A DNA stretch of 11,801 nt from CAZYCC01 sp964645985. GTDB lineage: Bacteria; Bacillota; Clostridia; Oscillospirales; CAG-272. Made by a program: the position numbers and the translations under genes. Location of the stretch: contig CAZYCC010000042.1 of NCBI GenBank assembly GCA_964645985.1, positions 1 to 11,801 on the forward strand, given 5' to 3'. Shown in pieces: positions 1-6,223 of the stretch (its first letter is position 1; each line of letters opens with the position of its first letter). Below the pieces are notes generated by a model. That model worked only from the letters and a program-made list of their open reading frames with translations. It was not told the origin of the DNA and ran no database searches.

Positions 1-12
1 TATGCGGGATAA

Positions 13-186
13 AAAGCAGAAAATGTCATTGTACGAGTTTCAGGAGAAAGAAGCACCTCAAACTATTTTGACGCAGCGGCAGTAAAAATTCCAGAAGCAC
101 ATTATTCAAGTAGCAAATTAGCAAAAAATCACTTTCTAATTCTGTCAGAGGGAGCATTGTTCAACGAAAGCTTGCTGCGTTTCTAA
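13..186 (+). pseudogene. AT-rich open stretch, possible C-terminal gene remnant
   Basis: A 57-codon open stretch ends at TAA (184-186). It has no ATG or GTG start, and another in-frame TAA lies just upstream at 10-12. The translation looks protein-like, with segments such as NVIVRVSGERSTSNYFDA and KLAKNHFLILSEGALF. Its base composition is far more AT-rich than anything else in the window and changes abruptly to GC-rich sequence at about 190. I do not recognise a family. Read as inference, it is the 3' end of a decayed or horizontally acquired gene whose body lies left of the window. A second, shorter option is the ATG frame at 2-85 (27 aa), which looks less protein-like. The window edge prevents a decision. 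Confidence 0.3.
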
Positions 187-616
187 ATATAGTTTTCGGG
201 GAAACGGCGCTGTCCCTGTCGTGACCTCGCGCTGCCCCGCTCGCCCTCGCGGGGGTATCCCTCCCCCTCCACTGCTCCGTTTCCGCGACGGCGCGCGCAA
301 AACCCCGCGCGCAGCGCGGGTGACGGGCGTGTGCCGCCACGCTTTGCGTGGCACGGGCGCATTGCGCCCGCTCTCACTGGGCGCGCCAGCGCGTCCCGTG
401 AGAGGCACACGCCTTTTTCACGCCCCGTGGGGGAAAAATCGCCCCCGGCGATTTCCCCCACGGGACGGTTTTGTGCGCTACTCCCCGCTCCGCACTGGCG
501 AGGGAACCGCGCTGCCGCCGCTCGCGGGAGGAGCGTTTCCGGGGGAGAGCACTCACCGTAATTTTGAGGCGCGAGGCGGGCTTGCGGGATCGAGCGCGAA
601 AATTTTTCTCCCCCTC
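187..616. other. GC-rich intergenic region without a supported gene
   Basis: Open frames exist on both strands here, but they are Arg/Pro/Gly-rich, overlap each other and have no ribosome binding site. This is typical of chance frames in very GC-rich DNA. The only structure I see is the hairpin cluster at 304-464. 187-303 and 465-616 show nothing else that I can support. Confidence 0.6.
304..464. repeat. Cluster of five GC-rich hairpins
   Basis: Five consecutive inverted repeats are visible. 304-310/314-320 has a 7 bp stem and loop GCA. 336-342/346-352 has a 7 bp stem and loop TTT. 354-360/364-370 has a 7 bp stem and loop ATT. 371-404 has an outer 7 bp stem with inner GGG/CCC and CGCG/CGCG pairs. 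424-443/447-464 has about 18 bp with a two-A bulge and a CCC loop. Four of the five loops are 3 nt. None is followed by a T-run, so they are poor intrinsic terminators. They may be REP-like palindromic elements or mRNA 3'-end stabilisers. Confidence 0.6.
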
Positions 617-645
617 TTGCATTTGCCTGCCGGATGTGGTATACT
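617..645 (+). promoter_or_regulatory. Promoter of the tRNA-Val gene
   Basis: The -35 box TTGCAT is at 617-622 and the -10 box TATACT at 640-645, with a 17 bp spacer. A TG pair at 637-638 makes it an extended -10. The predicted start is about 651-653, some 8-10 nt before the mature tRNA 5' end. This matches a housekeeping sigma-A type promoter. Confidence 0.8.
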
Positions 646-660
646 GCTCCTGCCGTGGGC

Positions 661-736
<76 letters not shown>

Positions 737-737
<1 letters not shown>

Positions 738-765
738 AAACCGCTCCCGCAAGGGAGCGGTTTTT
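737..765 (+). terminator. Intrinsic terminator of the tRNA gene
   Basis: CCGCTCCC (741-748) pairs with GGGAGCGG (753-760) around a GCAA loop. Flanking A-T pairs can extend the stem, and T5 follows at 761-765. It begins directly at the tRNA CCA end, so the tRNA is a single-gene transcript. Confidence 0.9.
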
Positions 766-1070
766 GCTGCTTTCCGCGAGGGGGGTTTCACCGTCCGCGA
801 GAAGGGTTGTCACCTTTTTGCAAGATGATACGCCTCCCGCGAGATGTTTGCGCCTCCCGTGAGGGGCCGGTTTTGCTCCCCCGCGCGATTTCGCAGCGCG
901 GGGGGTTCCTGCCGGATTTGTCTTCTCCCCACGGAACTTTGCTCCCGCGCGGCAGCGGCTCCTCCCCGGTGCTTTCGCCTCGTTTCCTTTCCCCGCGGTC
1001 TTGGTGAGGCTTTCCCACCCCCGTTCTCCGCGCGCGGGCTCGCCCTTCTCCCAAAGAAATTTTTTTCGCG
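766..1070. other. GC-rich intergenic region with one hairpin and a short tandem repeat
   Basis: No frame has a ribosome binding site or protein-like composition. A 9 bp hairpin is formed by 878-886 and 896-904 with a 9-nt loop. A 20-nt period direct repeat is visible at 823-863, where CGCCTCCCG(C/T)GAG occurs at 831-843 and 851-863. I see nothing else that I can support. Confidence 0.5.
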
Positions 1071-1075
1071 CCCCC

Positions 1076-1104
1076 TTGACAGGGGGATTTTTTTGTGATA
1101 TACT
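1076..1104 (+). promoter_or_regulatory. Strong sigma-A type promoter upstream of rpoB
   Basis: The -35 TTGACA (1076-1081) is a perfect consensus. The -10 TATACT (1099-1104) follows with exactly 17 bp spacing, and TGA just before it gives an extended -10. The spacer contains a T7 run. The predicted start is about 1110-1112. No terminator is obvious before rpoB at 1700, so this may be the main rpoBC promoter with a leader of about 590 nt, or the promoter of a separate small RNA. Confidence 0.8.
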
Positions 1105-1110
1105 CGACAT

Positions 1111-1376
1111 GATAGGTAAAATGGCTTTAATATCGGATAGTATCGCGCGGTGGCGGGCGCGGTGTCCGGAAAAGCCAATGGATTTTTGGGAGCATAGATG
1201 CGCTCATAGGATCGCGCCATAGTGACCGGGGTCATTCCGGTCTCGCGCGCCGCCCGCTCATCGGGGATTTACGGCGACGGCTTATAATTCGGTTGTAACC
1301 AGCATACCGTAGGGGTAGCCGCTTGTAAATTTTTCGTGAACGGTCGGAGCCGGGACGGGACTGATCCTTTTTTTGG
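1111..1376 (+). ncRNA. Candidate structured leader or small RNA
   Basis: This block begins at the predicted start of the strong promoter and is clearly AT-richer than its flanks. It holds a composite stem-loop at 1122-1177, with stems 1122-1128/1171-1177, 1134-1139/1163-1168 including one G-U pair, and 1144-1148/1157-1161. A 6 bp hairpin with a 7-nt loop is at 1224-1229/1237-1242. The block ends at a T7 run (1368-1374), but the hairpin just before that run is weak, so termination there is doubtful. I do not recognise a known riboswitch, 6S, SRP, RNase P or tmRNA signature. A short frame (ATG 1109 or 1121, stop 1220-1222) lies inside and is not convincingly coding. Confidence 0.35.
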
Positions 1377-1402
1377 CGAAATTCGCCCGGCAGGACCTGC
1401 CG
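1375..1402. repeat. Two adjacent near-perfect palindromes
   Basis: GGCGAA-A-TTCGCC (1375-1387) is followed without a gap by CGGCAGG-A-CCTGCCG (1388-1402). Each has a single central A. They directly follow the T7 run. They could be protein binding sites or small RNA hairpins in the rpoB leader. Confidence 0.5.
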
Positions 1403-1651
1403 CGCTCGCCCCTCTCTCACTCCCACGGGAATACCCATCGTAGACCCCCTCGCCCCCTCGTTCTCTCGTGAGGAAAGGGCGCGCCGCGCGAGCGGCGGAG
1501 GTCGCGTGGGGAAGCCCGCGCCGAGCACCCACGCTCTTCGCTTATTTCGCGCACTTGCGGAAATGCGCCCATGGCGCGCCCCGCTCGTCTCTCCGCTTTT
1601 TTCCGATAAGCCCCGCGCTCGCCGCGCCCCGCCGCGCCCGCGCTCTCTTAA
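1403..1651. other. GC-rich leader region upstream of rpoB
   Basis: This stretch is pyrimidine-rich in parts and has no frame with a ribosome binding site. No rplL or other ribosomal protein gene is present, although one is normally expected immediately before rpoB. I see no further strong structure. Confidence 0.5.
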
Positions 1652-1657
1652 TATAAT
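1652..1657 (+). promoter_or_regulatory. Possible second rpoB promoter (-10 only)
   Basis: A perfect TATAAT sits 43 nt upstream of the rpoB ATG in an otherwise very GC-rich stretch. The position 17 bp upstream (about 1629-1634) has no resemblance to TTGACA. If used, it would start transcription at about 1664 and give a leader of about 36 nt. Confidence 0.35.
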
Positions 1658-1685
1658 GTAGGGAAAGCCTCTGCCCCGTTTTCCG

Positions 1686-1692
1686 AAAGGAG
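1686..1692 (+). promoter_or_regulatory. Ribosome binding site of rpoB
   Basis: AAAGGAG lies 7 nt before ATG 1700. This is strong and fixes the start of RpoB. Confidence 0.85.
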
Positions 1693-1699
1693 CTGCTGT

Positions 1700-4600
1700 A
1701 TGGACAAGAACCCGACCGCTCGGATAGACCGAACCGATCTGCCCGGGCATGACCTCACCGTGGGAAGGACCACGCGGCGCAGCTTTGCGAAGATAGAGGA
1801 GGTTTTGCCGATGCCTTCCCTCGTGGAGGTGCAGAAGGACTCCTATCGCTGGTTTATCGGGGATGACAAAACGCGCGGGGAGGGCCTCATGGAGGTGCTG
1901 CGCGATGTCTCTCCGATCACCGACTACGCCAACAATGTCAAGATTGACTTTGTCGATTATCGCCTGGACAAATCGAAGATTAAATACGGCGAGTGGGAGG
2001 CGAAGGAGCGCGCCGCCAATTATGCCGCGCCCCTGCGCGCCACCGTGCGCCTGACGAGAAGGCCGGCAAAAGAGGAAGAGGGCGATGCGCCCGAGATTAT
2101 CGAAAAGGAAGTGTTTGTCTGCGAGTTCCCGGTGATGACCGAGAACGGCACCTTTATTATCAACGGGGCGGAGCGCGTTATCGTCTCGCAGATCGTGCGC
2201 GCGCCGGGGATGTATTACGATCAGGAAGAGGACAAGAACGGCAATAAAATTTTCACCGCGCAAATTATCCCCTACCGCGGCGCGTGGCTGGAATACGAGA
2301 CCGACGCCGCCGGCACCCTTCAGGTGCGCATCGACAAGAACCGCAAGATACCGGTGACCATTCTCCTGCGCGCGCTCAACTACAAGACAGAGCAGGACGG
2401 CGACGAGGAGCTGCTCGCCGCTTTCGGCGGGGATAAGCTCATCGAGGCGACGCTGAAGGGCGACGGCATGAACAAGGCGGCGAGCGACAACGGCACCCGC
2501 CCCGCCGAGGAGGCGCTCAAGCGCATCTATACGCTCCTGCGCCCCGGAGACCCGCCGCTCATCGAGCCGGCGATGACCCTTTTGAATAACCTCTTCTTCG
2601 ACGCGAAGCGCTATGACCTCGCGCCGGTAGGCCGGTATAAGTACAACAAAAAGAGCGCCATCGCCCCGCGAATAGCGGGGAGGAGGCTCGCCGCGCCTCT
2701 CGTTTCGGAGCTGACCGGGGAGGTTCTCGCCGAGGCGGGGGCGACCCTTTCGCTCGCCGAGGCGGAGAGAGCGGAGATGTGGGGGGCGACCGAGGCGGTC
2801 GTGTATCTCGGCGAGGGAAAAGAGGGTGAGGGCGAGACTTGCAAAATCCTCGGCAATAAAATGGTCAACCCCTATGTTCTGCTTGACCCCGAGGCCCTGA
2901 CCCCGCGAAGCGACCCCGCCTACGACCCCAATCGCCCCCGCCGCTTCGACCTGCGCAAGATAGGCATTCCCGATGAGGATATGCCGCAGGTTCCGGCGAG
3001 CGTGCGGCGCGCGGAGGATGACCCGCCCGCCGGGTACCCCTATCATGTGCGCGTCAGCCTCGCCGTGCTGCAGGAGCTCATTTCCACGGTGGGCCTTGAG
3101 GATGAGCAGGCGTTCCTCGACGCGGCGAGCGCGCGCCGCAAGGACCTGCTCCCGAAGCACATCACGCGCGAGGACATTATCGCGTCGGTCAACTATATCG
3201 TGGGGCTTTGCCACGGCATCGGGAAAAAGGACGACATCGACCACCTTGGCAACCGGCGGCTGCGCACCGTGGGGGAGCTGCTGCAAAATCAGGTGCGCAT
3301 AGGCTTCGCGCGCCTAGAGAAGAACGTGCGCGAGCGCATGACCATACAGGACGCGCACACGCTCGAATCGAGCACGCTGATTAACACCCACCCCGTGCAA
3401 TCGGCGGTGCGTGAGTTCTTCGCGAGCTCCCCGCTCTCGCAGTTTATGGATCAGAACAACCCCCTCGCCGAGCTGACGCACAAGCGCCGCGTTTCGGCGC
3501 TGGGGCCGGGGGGTCTCTCGCGAGACCGCGCCTCCTTTGAGGTGCGCGACGTGCATTATACGCACTACGGGCGCATGTGCCCGGTCGAGACCCCCGAGGG
3601 GCCGAACATCGGTCTTATCTCCTACCTTGCCACCTACGCGCACATCAACTCCTACGGCTTCATCGAGGCGCCCTACCGCCGCATCGAGCACACCGAGAGC
3701 GGCGAGACGCTCGTCACAGACGACATTCGCTATATGCCGGCCGATGAGGAGGATCGCTACACCATCGCGCAGGCCAACGAGCCGCTTCTTCCGGCGGGAG
3801 AGCACCGCTGGCGCTTCGCCGGCAGCCGCGTCACCGTGCGGCAAAAGGAGGAGATCACCCAGGTGGACCCCTCCCGCGCCGACTATATGGACGTCTCGCC
3901 GCGCATGGTCGTTTCGGTGGCGACCGCGACGATCCCCTTCCTCGACCACGACGACAACTCGCGCGCCCTGATGGGGTCGAATATGCAAAAGCAGGCGGTG
4001 CCGCTCATGGTCACCGAGGCGCCGATTGTCGCGACCGGTATGGAGCAGAAGGCGGCGGTTGACTCGGGCGTGACGGTTCTCGCGCGCCGCGCGGGCGTCG
4101 TCACGCGCGCGAGCGGGAAGGAAATTCTCATTTCGCCCGATGAGGGGGAGGGAAATGACGAATATACCCTCCTGAAATTCCGCCGCAGCAATCAAGGGAC
4201 CTGCATAAACCAGCACCCGATAGTTTCTGTGGGAGATCATGTGGAGGCGGGGGAGGTCATCGCCGACGGCCCCGCTACCTGCGAGGGCGAGCTCGCGCTC
4301 GGCAAGAACGCGCTCATCGGCTTTATGAGCTGGGAGGGCTACAACTACGAGGACGCGGTACTGCTCAGCGAGCGGCTCGTGCGCGACGATACCTACACCT
4401 CGATTCACATCGCCGAGTTTTCCTTAGAGGCGCGCGAGACCAAGCTCGGCGCGGAGGAGATCACGCGCGATATTCCGGGCGTGGGCGATCACGCGCTGCG
4501 CAACCTCGATGAAAACGGTCTCGTGCGCGTCGGCACCTATGTGCGCACCGGCGACATCCTCGTCGGCAAGACGACGCCGAAGGGCGAGCCGGACCTCACC

Positions 4601-6178
4601 CCCGAGGAGCGGCTCCTGTACGCTATCTTCGGCAAGAAGGCGCGCGAGGTGCGCGACACCTCCATGAAGCTGCGCAACGGCGAGGAAGGGGTCGTTGTCG
4701 GGACGAGAACCTTCTCGCGCGAGGCGGGAGACGAGCTGCCCGCCGGGATGATCAAGCGCGTGAAGGTCTATGTGGCGCAGAAGCGCAAAATTTCGGTGGG
4801 CGACAAGATGGCGGGGCGCCACGGCAACAAGGGCGTCGTTTCGCGCATATTGCCGCAGGAGGATATGCCCTTCCTCGAGGACGGCACGCCTCTTGACATC
4901 GTGCTCAACCCGCTCGGCGTGCCCTCGCGCATGAACATCGGGCAGGTGCTTGAGGTAGAGCTCGGGATGGCGGCGAAGAAACTCGGGCTGAAGGTCGTCA
5001 CGCCTGTTTTCGACGGCGCGGACGATAACGACCTCAAAGTGTTAATGGAGAAGGCGAACTTGACGCGCGAGGTGCGCGCGGGGGAGAGCATTGCCGCCGG
5101 GAAAAATTACTATATCTTAGAGAGCGGCGCGGAGAGCGGCGAGGAGCGGCTCATCGAGCAGACGCGAGAGAGCGGCGAGAGCGAGGAGGCATACCGCGCG
5201 CGCCTTGAGAGCCTTCGCGAGAGGGGAGGACTGCGCGTGGCCGATGGCAAGGCGACCGTTTATGACGGCAGAACCGGAGAGCCTTTCGACAACCCCGTCA
5301 CCGTCGGCATCATGTACTACCTCAAACTGCACCACCTCGTTGACGACAAGATTCACGCGCGCTCGACCGGGCCGTACTCGCTCGTCACGCAGCAGCCGCT
5401 CGGCGGCAAGGCGCAGCTCGGCGGGCAGCGCTTCGGCGAGATGGAGGTCTGGGCGCTCGAGGCCTACGGCGCCGCCTACACCCTGCAGGAGATCCTCACG
5501 GTCAAGAGCGATGACATTATGGGGCGCGCGCGCGCCTACGAGGCTATCGTCAACGGCGAGAACCTAGAGGAGCCGGGCATTCCCGAGAGCTTCAAGGTAC
5601 TCTTGCAGGAGCTGCGGGCGCTCTGCCTTAATGTGGAGGTGCGCGACAAAAACGGCGAGGCGGTAGACCTCGGCTCGGTGGAGGACGAGGAGCTGCCCGC
5701 CTTCCGCGCTATCGAGCGGCGGGGCGCTGCCTACGGCAGCTCCTCCGGGTTCGGGGGAGAGAGTGAGCGCGCGAGCGGCGGCTACACAGACCTTTCGGGC
5801 GAGTTTGATGACGAGGAGGAGGGATCCTTCGATGAGGGGGGCGCCGGTTTTGACGCTCTGCTCAGTGCGCTCAGCGGCGAGGGCGATGAGGGCGCGGACG
5901 ATGACGAGGACGAGGGCGAGAGCTCCGAGGGCGATAGTGACGACGCGCTCGCGCAGGCTCTGCGCAGCGCGGGCCCCGCAAGGAGCGCGCCTGCCGCGCC
6001 CGCCGCGGGCAATCCCTCGCCTACCGATATTCTCGAGGAGGGGGAGATAGACCCGGACGACATCGTTCCCTTCGATGAGGAGGAGAGCTACGCCGAGGGC
6101 GGCACGGTGGCCGGGTTTGAGGGAGAACTTGACCCGGACGACAACAGCGACAGCGAGGATGAGGATCCTCTCGAATAA
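1700..6178 (+). CDS. rpoB: DNA-directed RNA polymerase subunit beta
   Basis: RpoB forms one pincer of the cytoplasmic core RNA polymerase and, with RpoC, the active site. The Rif region at about 576-602 includes Q581, D584, H594 and S599, matching E. coli Q513, D516, H526 and S531, so all classic rifampicin contacts are the sensitive type. The acidic pair E884-D885 matches E. coli E813-D814. The catalytic lysines K1036 and K1044 in GDKMAGRHGNKG match K1065 and K1073. The conserved C-terminal part, starting at RSTGPYSLVTQQPLGGKAQ, ends near V1314. The length of 1492 aa exceeds the usual Firmicutes size (about 1190-1250 aa). Most of the excess is a tail of about 178 residues (1315-1492), roughly one third Asp/Glu with few basic residues. 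The N-terminal half is also longer than in Bacillus. The start is fixed by the upstream AAAGGAG. rpoC follows after 45 nt. Confidence 0.98.
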   Translation: MDKNPTARIDRTDLPGHDLTVGRTTRRSFAKIEEVLPMPSLVEVQKDSYRWFIGDDKTRGEGLMEVLRDVSPITDYANNVKIDFVDYRLDKSKIKYGEWEAKERAANYAAPLRATVRLTRRPAKEEEGDAPEIIEKEVFVCEFPVMTENGTFIINGAERVIVSQIVRAPGMYYDQEEDKNGNKIFTAQIIPYRGAWLEYETDAAGTLQVRIDKNRKIPVTILLRALNYKTEQDGDEELLAAFGGDKLIEATLKGDGMNKAASDNGTRPAEEALKRIYTLLRPGDPPLIEPAMTLLNNLFFDAKRYDLAPVGRYKYNKKSAIAPRIAGRRLAAPLVSELTGEVLAEAGATLSLAEAERAEMWGATEAVVYLGEGKEGEGETCKILGNKMVNPYVLLDPEALTPRSDPAYDPNRPRRFDLRKIGIPDEDMPQVPASVRRAEDDPPAGYPYHVRVSLAVLQELISTVGLEDEQAFLDAASARRKDLLPKHITREDIIASVNYIVGLCHGIGKKDDIDHLGNRRLRTVGELLQNQVRIGFARLEKNVRERMTIQDAHTLESSTLINTHPVQSAVREFFASSPLSQFMDQNNPLAELTHKRRVSALGPGGLSRDRASFEVRDVHYTHYGRMCPVETPEGPNIGLISYLATYAHINSYGFIEAPYRRIEHTESGETLVTDDIRYMPADEEDRYTIAQANEPLLPAGEHRWRFAGSRVTVRQKEEITQVDPSRADYMDVSPRMVVSVATATIPFLDHDDNSRALMGSNMQKQAVPLMVTEAPIVATGMEQKAAVDSGVTVLARRAGVVTRASGKEILISPDEGEGNDEYTLLKFRRSNQGTCINQHPIVSVGDHVEAGEVIADGPATCEGELALGKNALIGFMSWEGYNYEDAVLLSERLVRDDTYTSIHIAEFSLEARETKLGAEEITRDIPGVGDHALRNLDENGLVRVGTYVRTGDILVGKTTPKGEPDLTPEERLLYAIFGKKAREVRDTSMKLRNGEEGVVVGTRTFSREAGDELPAGMIKRVKVYVAQKRKISVGDKMAGRHGNKGVVSRILPQEDMPFLEDGTPLDIVLNPLGVPSRMNIGQVLEVELGMAAKKLGLKVVTPVFDGADDNDLKVLMEKANLTREVRAGESIAAGKNYYILESGAESGEERLIEQTRESGESEEAYRARLESLRERGGLRVADGKATVYDGRTGEPFDNPVTVGIMYYLKLHHLVDDKIHARSTGPYSLVTQQPLGGKAQLGGQRFGEMEVWALEAYGAAYTLQEILTVKSDDIMGRARAYEAIVNGENLEEPGIPESFKVLLQELRALCLNVEVRDKNGEAVDLGSVEDEELPAFRAIERRGAAYGSSSGFGGESERASGGYTDLSGEFDDEEEGSFDEGGAGFDALLSALSGEGDEGADDDEDEGESSEGDSDDALAQALRSAGPARSAPAAPAAGNPSPTDILEEGEIDPDDIVPFDEEESYAEGGTVAGFEGELDPDDNSDSEDEDPLE

Positions 6179-6207
6179 AACAGGCGGCGAGCATACAGCG
6201 GAACCGA

Positions 6208-6215
6208 GAAAGGGA
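6208..6215 (+). promoter_or_regulatory. Ribosome binding site of rpoC
   Basis: GAAAGGGA lies 8 nt before ATG 6224, within the 45-nt rpoB-rpoC gap. No terminator or promoter is seen in the gap, supporting cotranscription. Confidence 0.7.
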
Positions 6216-6223
6216 CATTAGCG

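Noticed and set aside
1109..1222. Short frame (37 codons, ATG 1109 or 1121) just after the strong promoter, as a leader peptide
   Set aside because: The first ATG falls at the predicted transcription start, the ribosome binding site of the second is weak, and the frame overlaps the imperfect stem-loop. No run of regulatory codons is seen.
1368..1374. T7 run as an intrinsic terminator
   Set aside because: Only a 3-bp GGA/TCC hairpin directly precedes it, too weak for confident termination.
1111..1376. 6S RNA, tmRNA, RNase P RNA, SRP RNA or T-box leader
   Set aside because: I looked for their conserved core sequences and end-pairing and found none. The ends of the block do not pair with each other.
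1232..3286. Long minus-strand open frame (684 codons) over rpoB and its leader
   Set aside because: It is the mirror of the strongly biased rpoB codons and runs into the non-coding leader. Its translation is Arg/Val/Leu-rich with no recognisable domain.
3314..4408. Minus-strand open frame of 364 codons inside rpoB
   Set aside because: It lies opposite the most conserved part of RpoB (Rif region onward) and is a GC-bias artefact.
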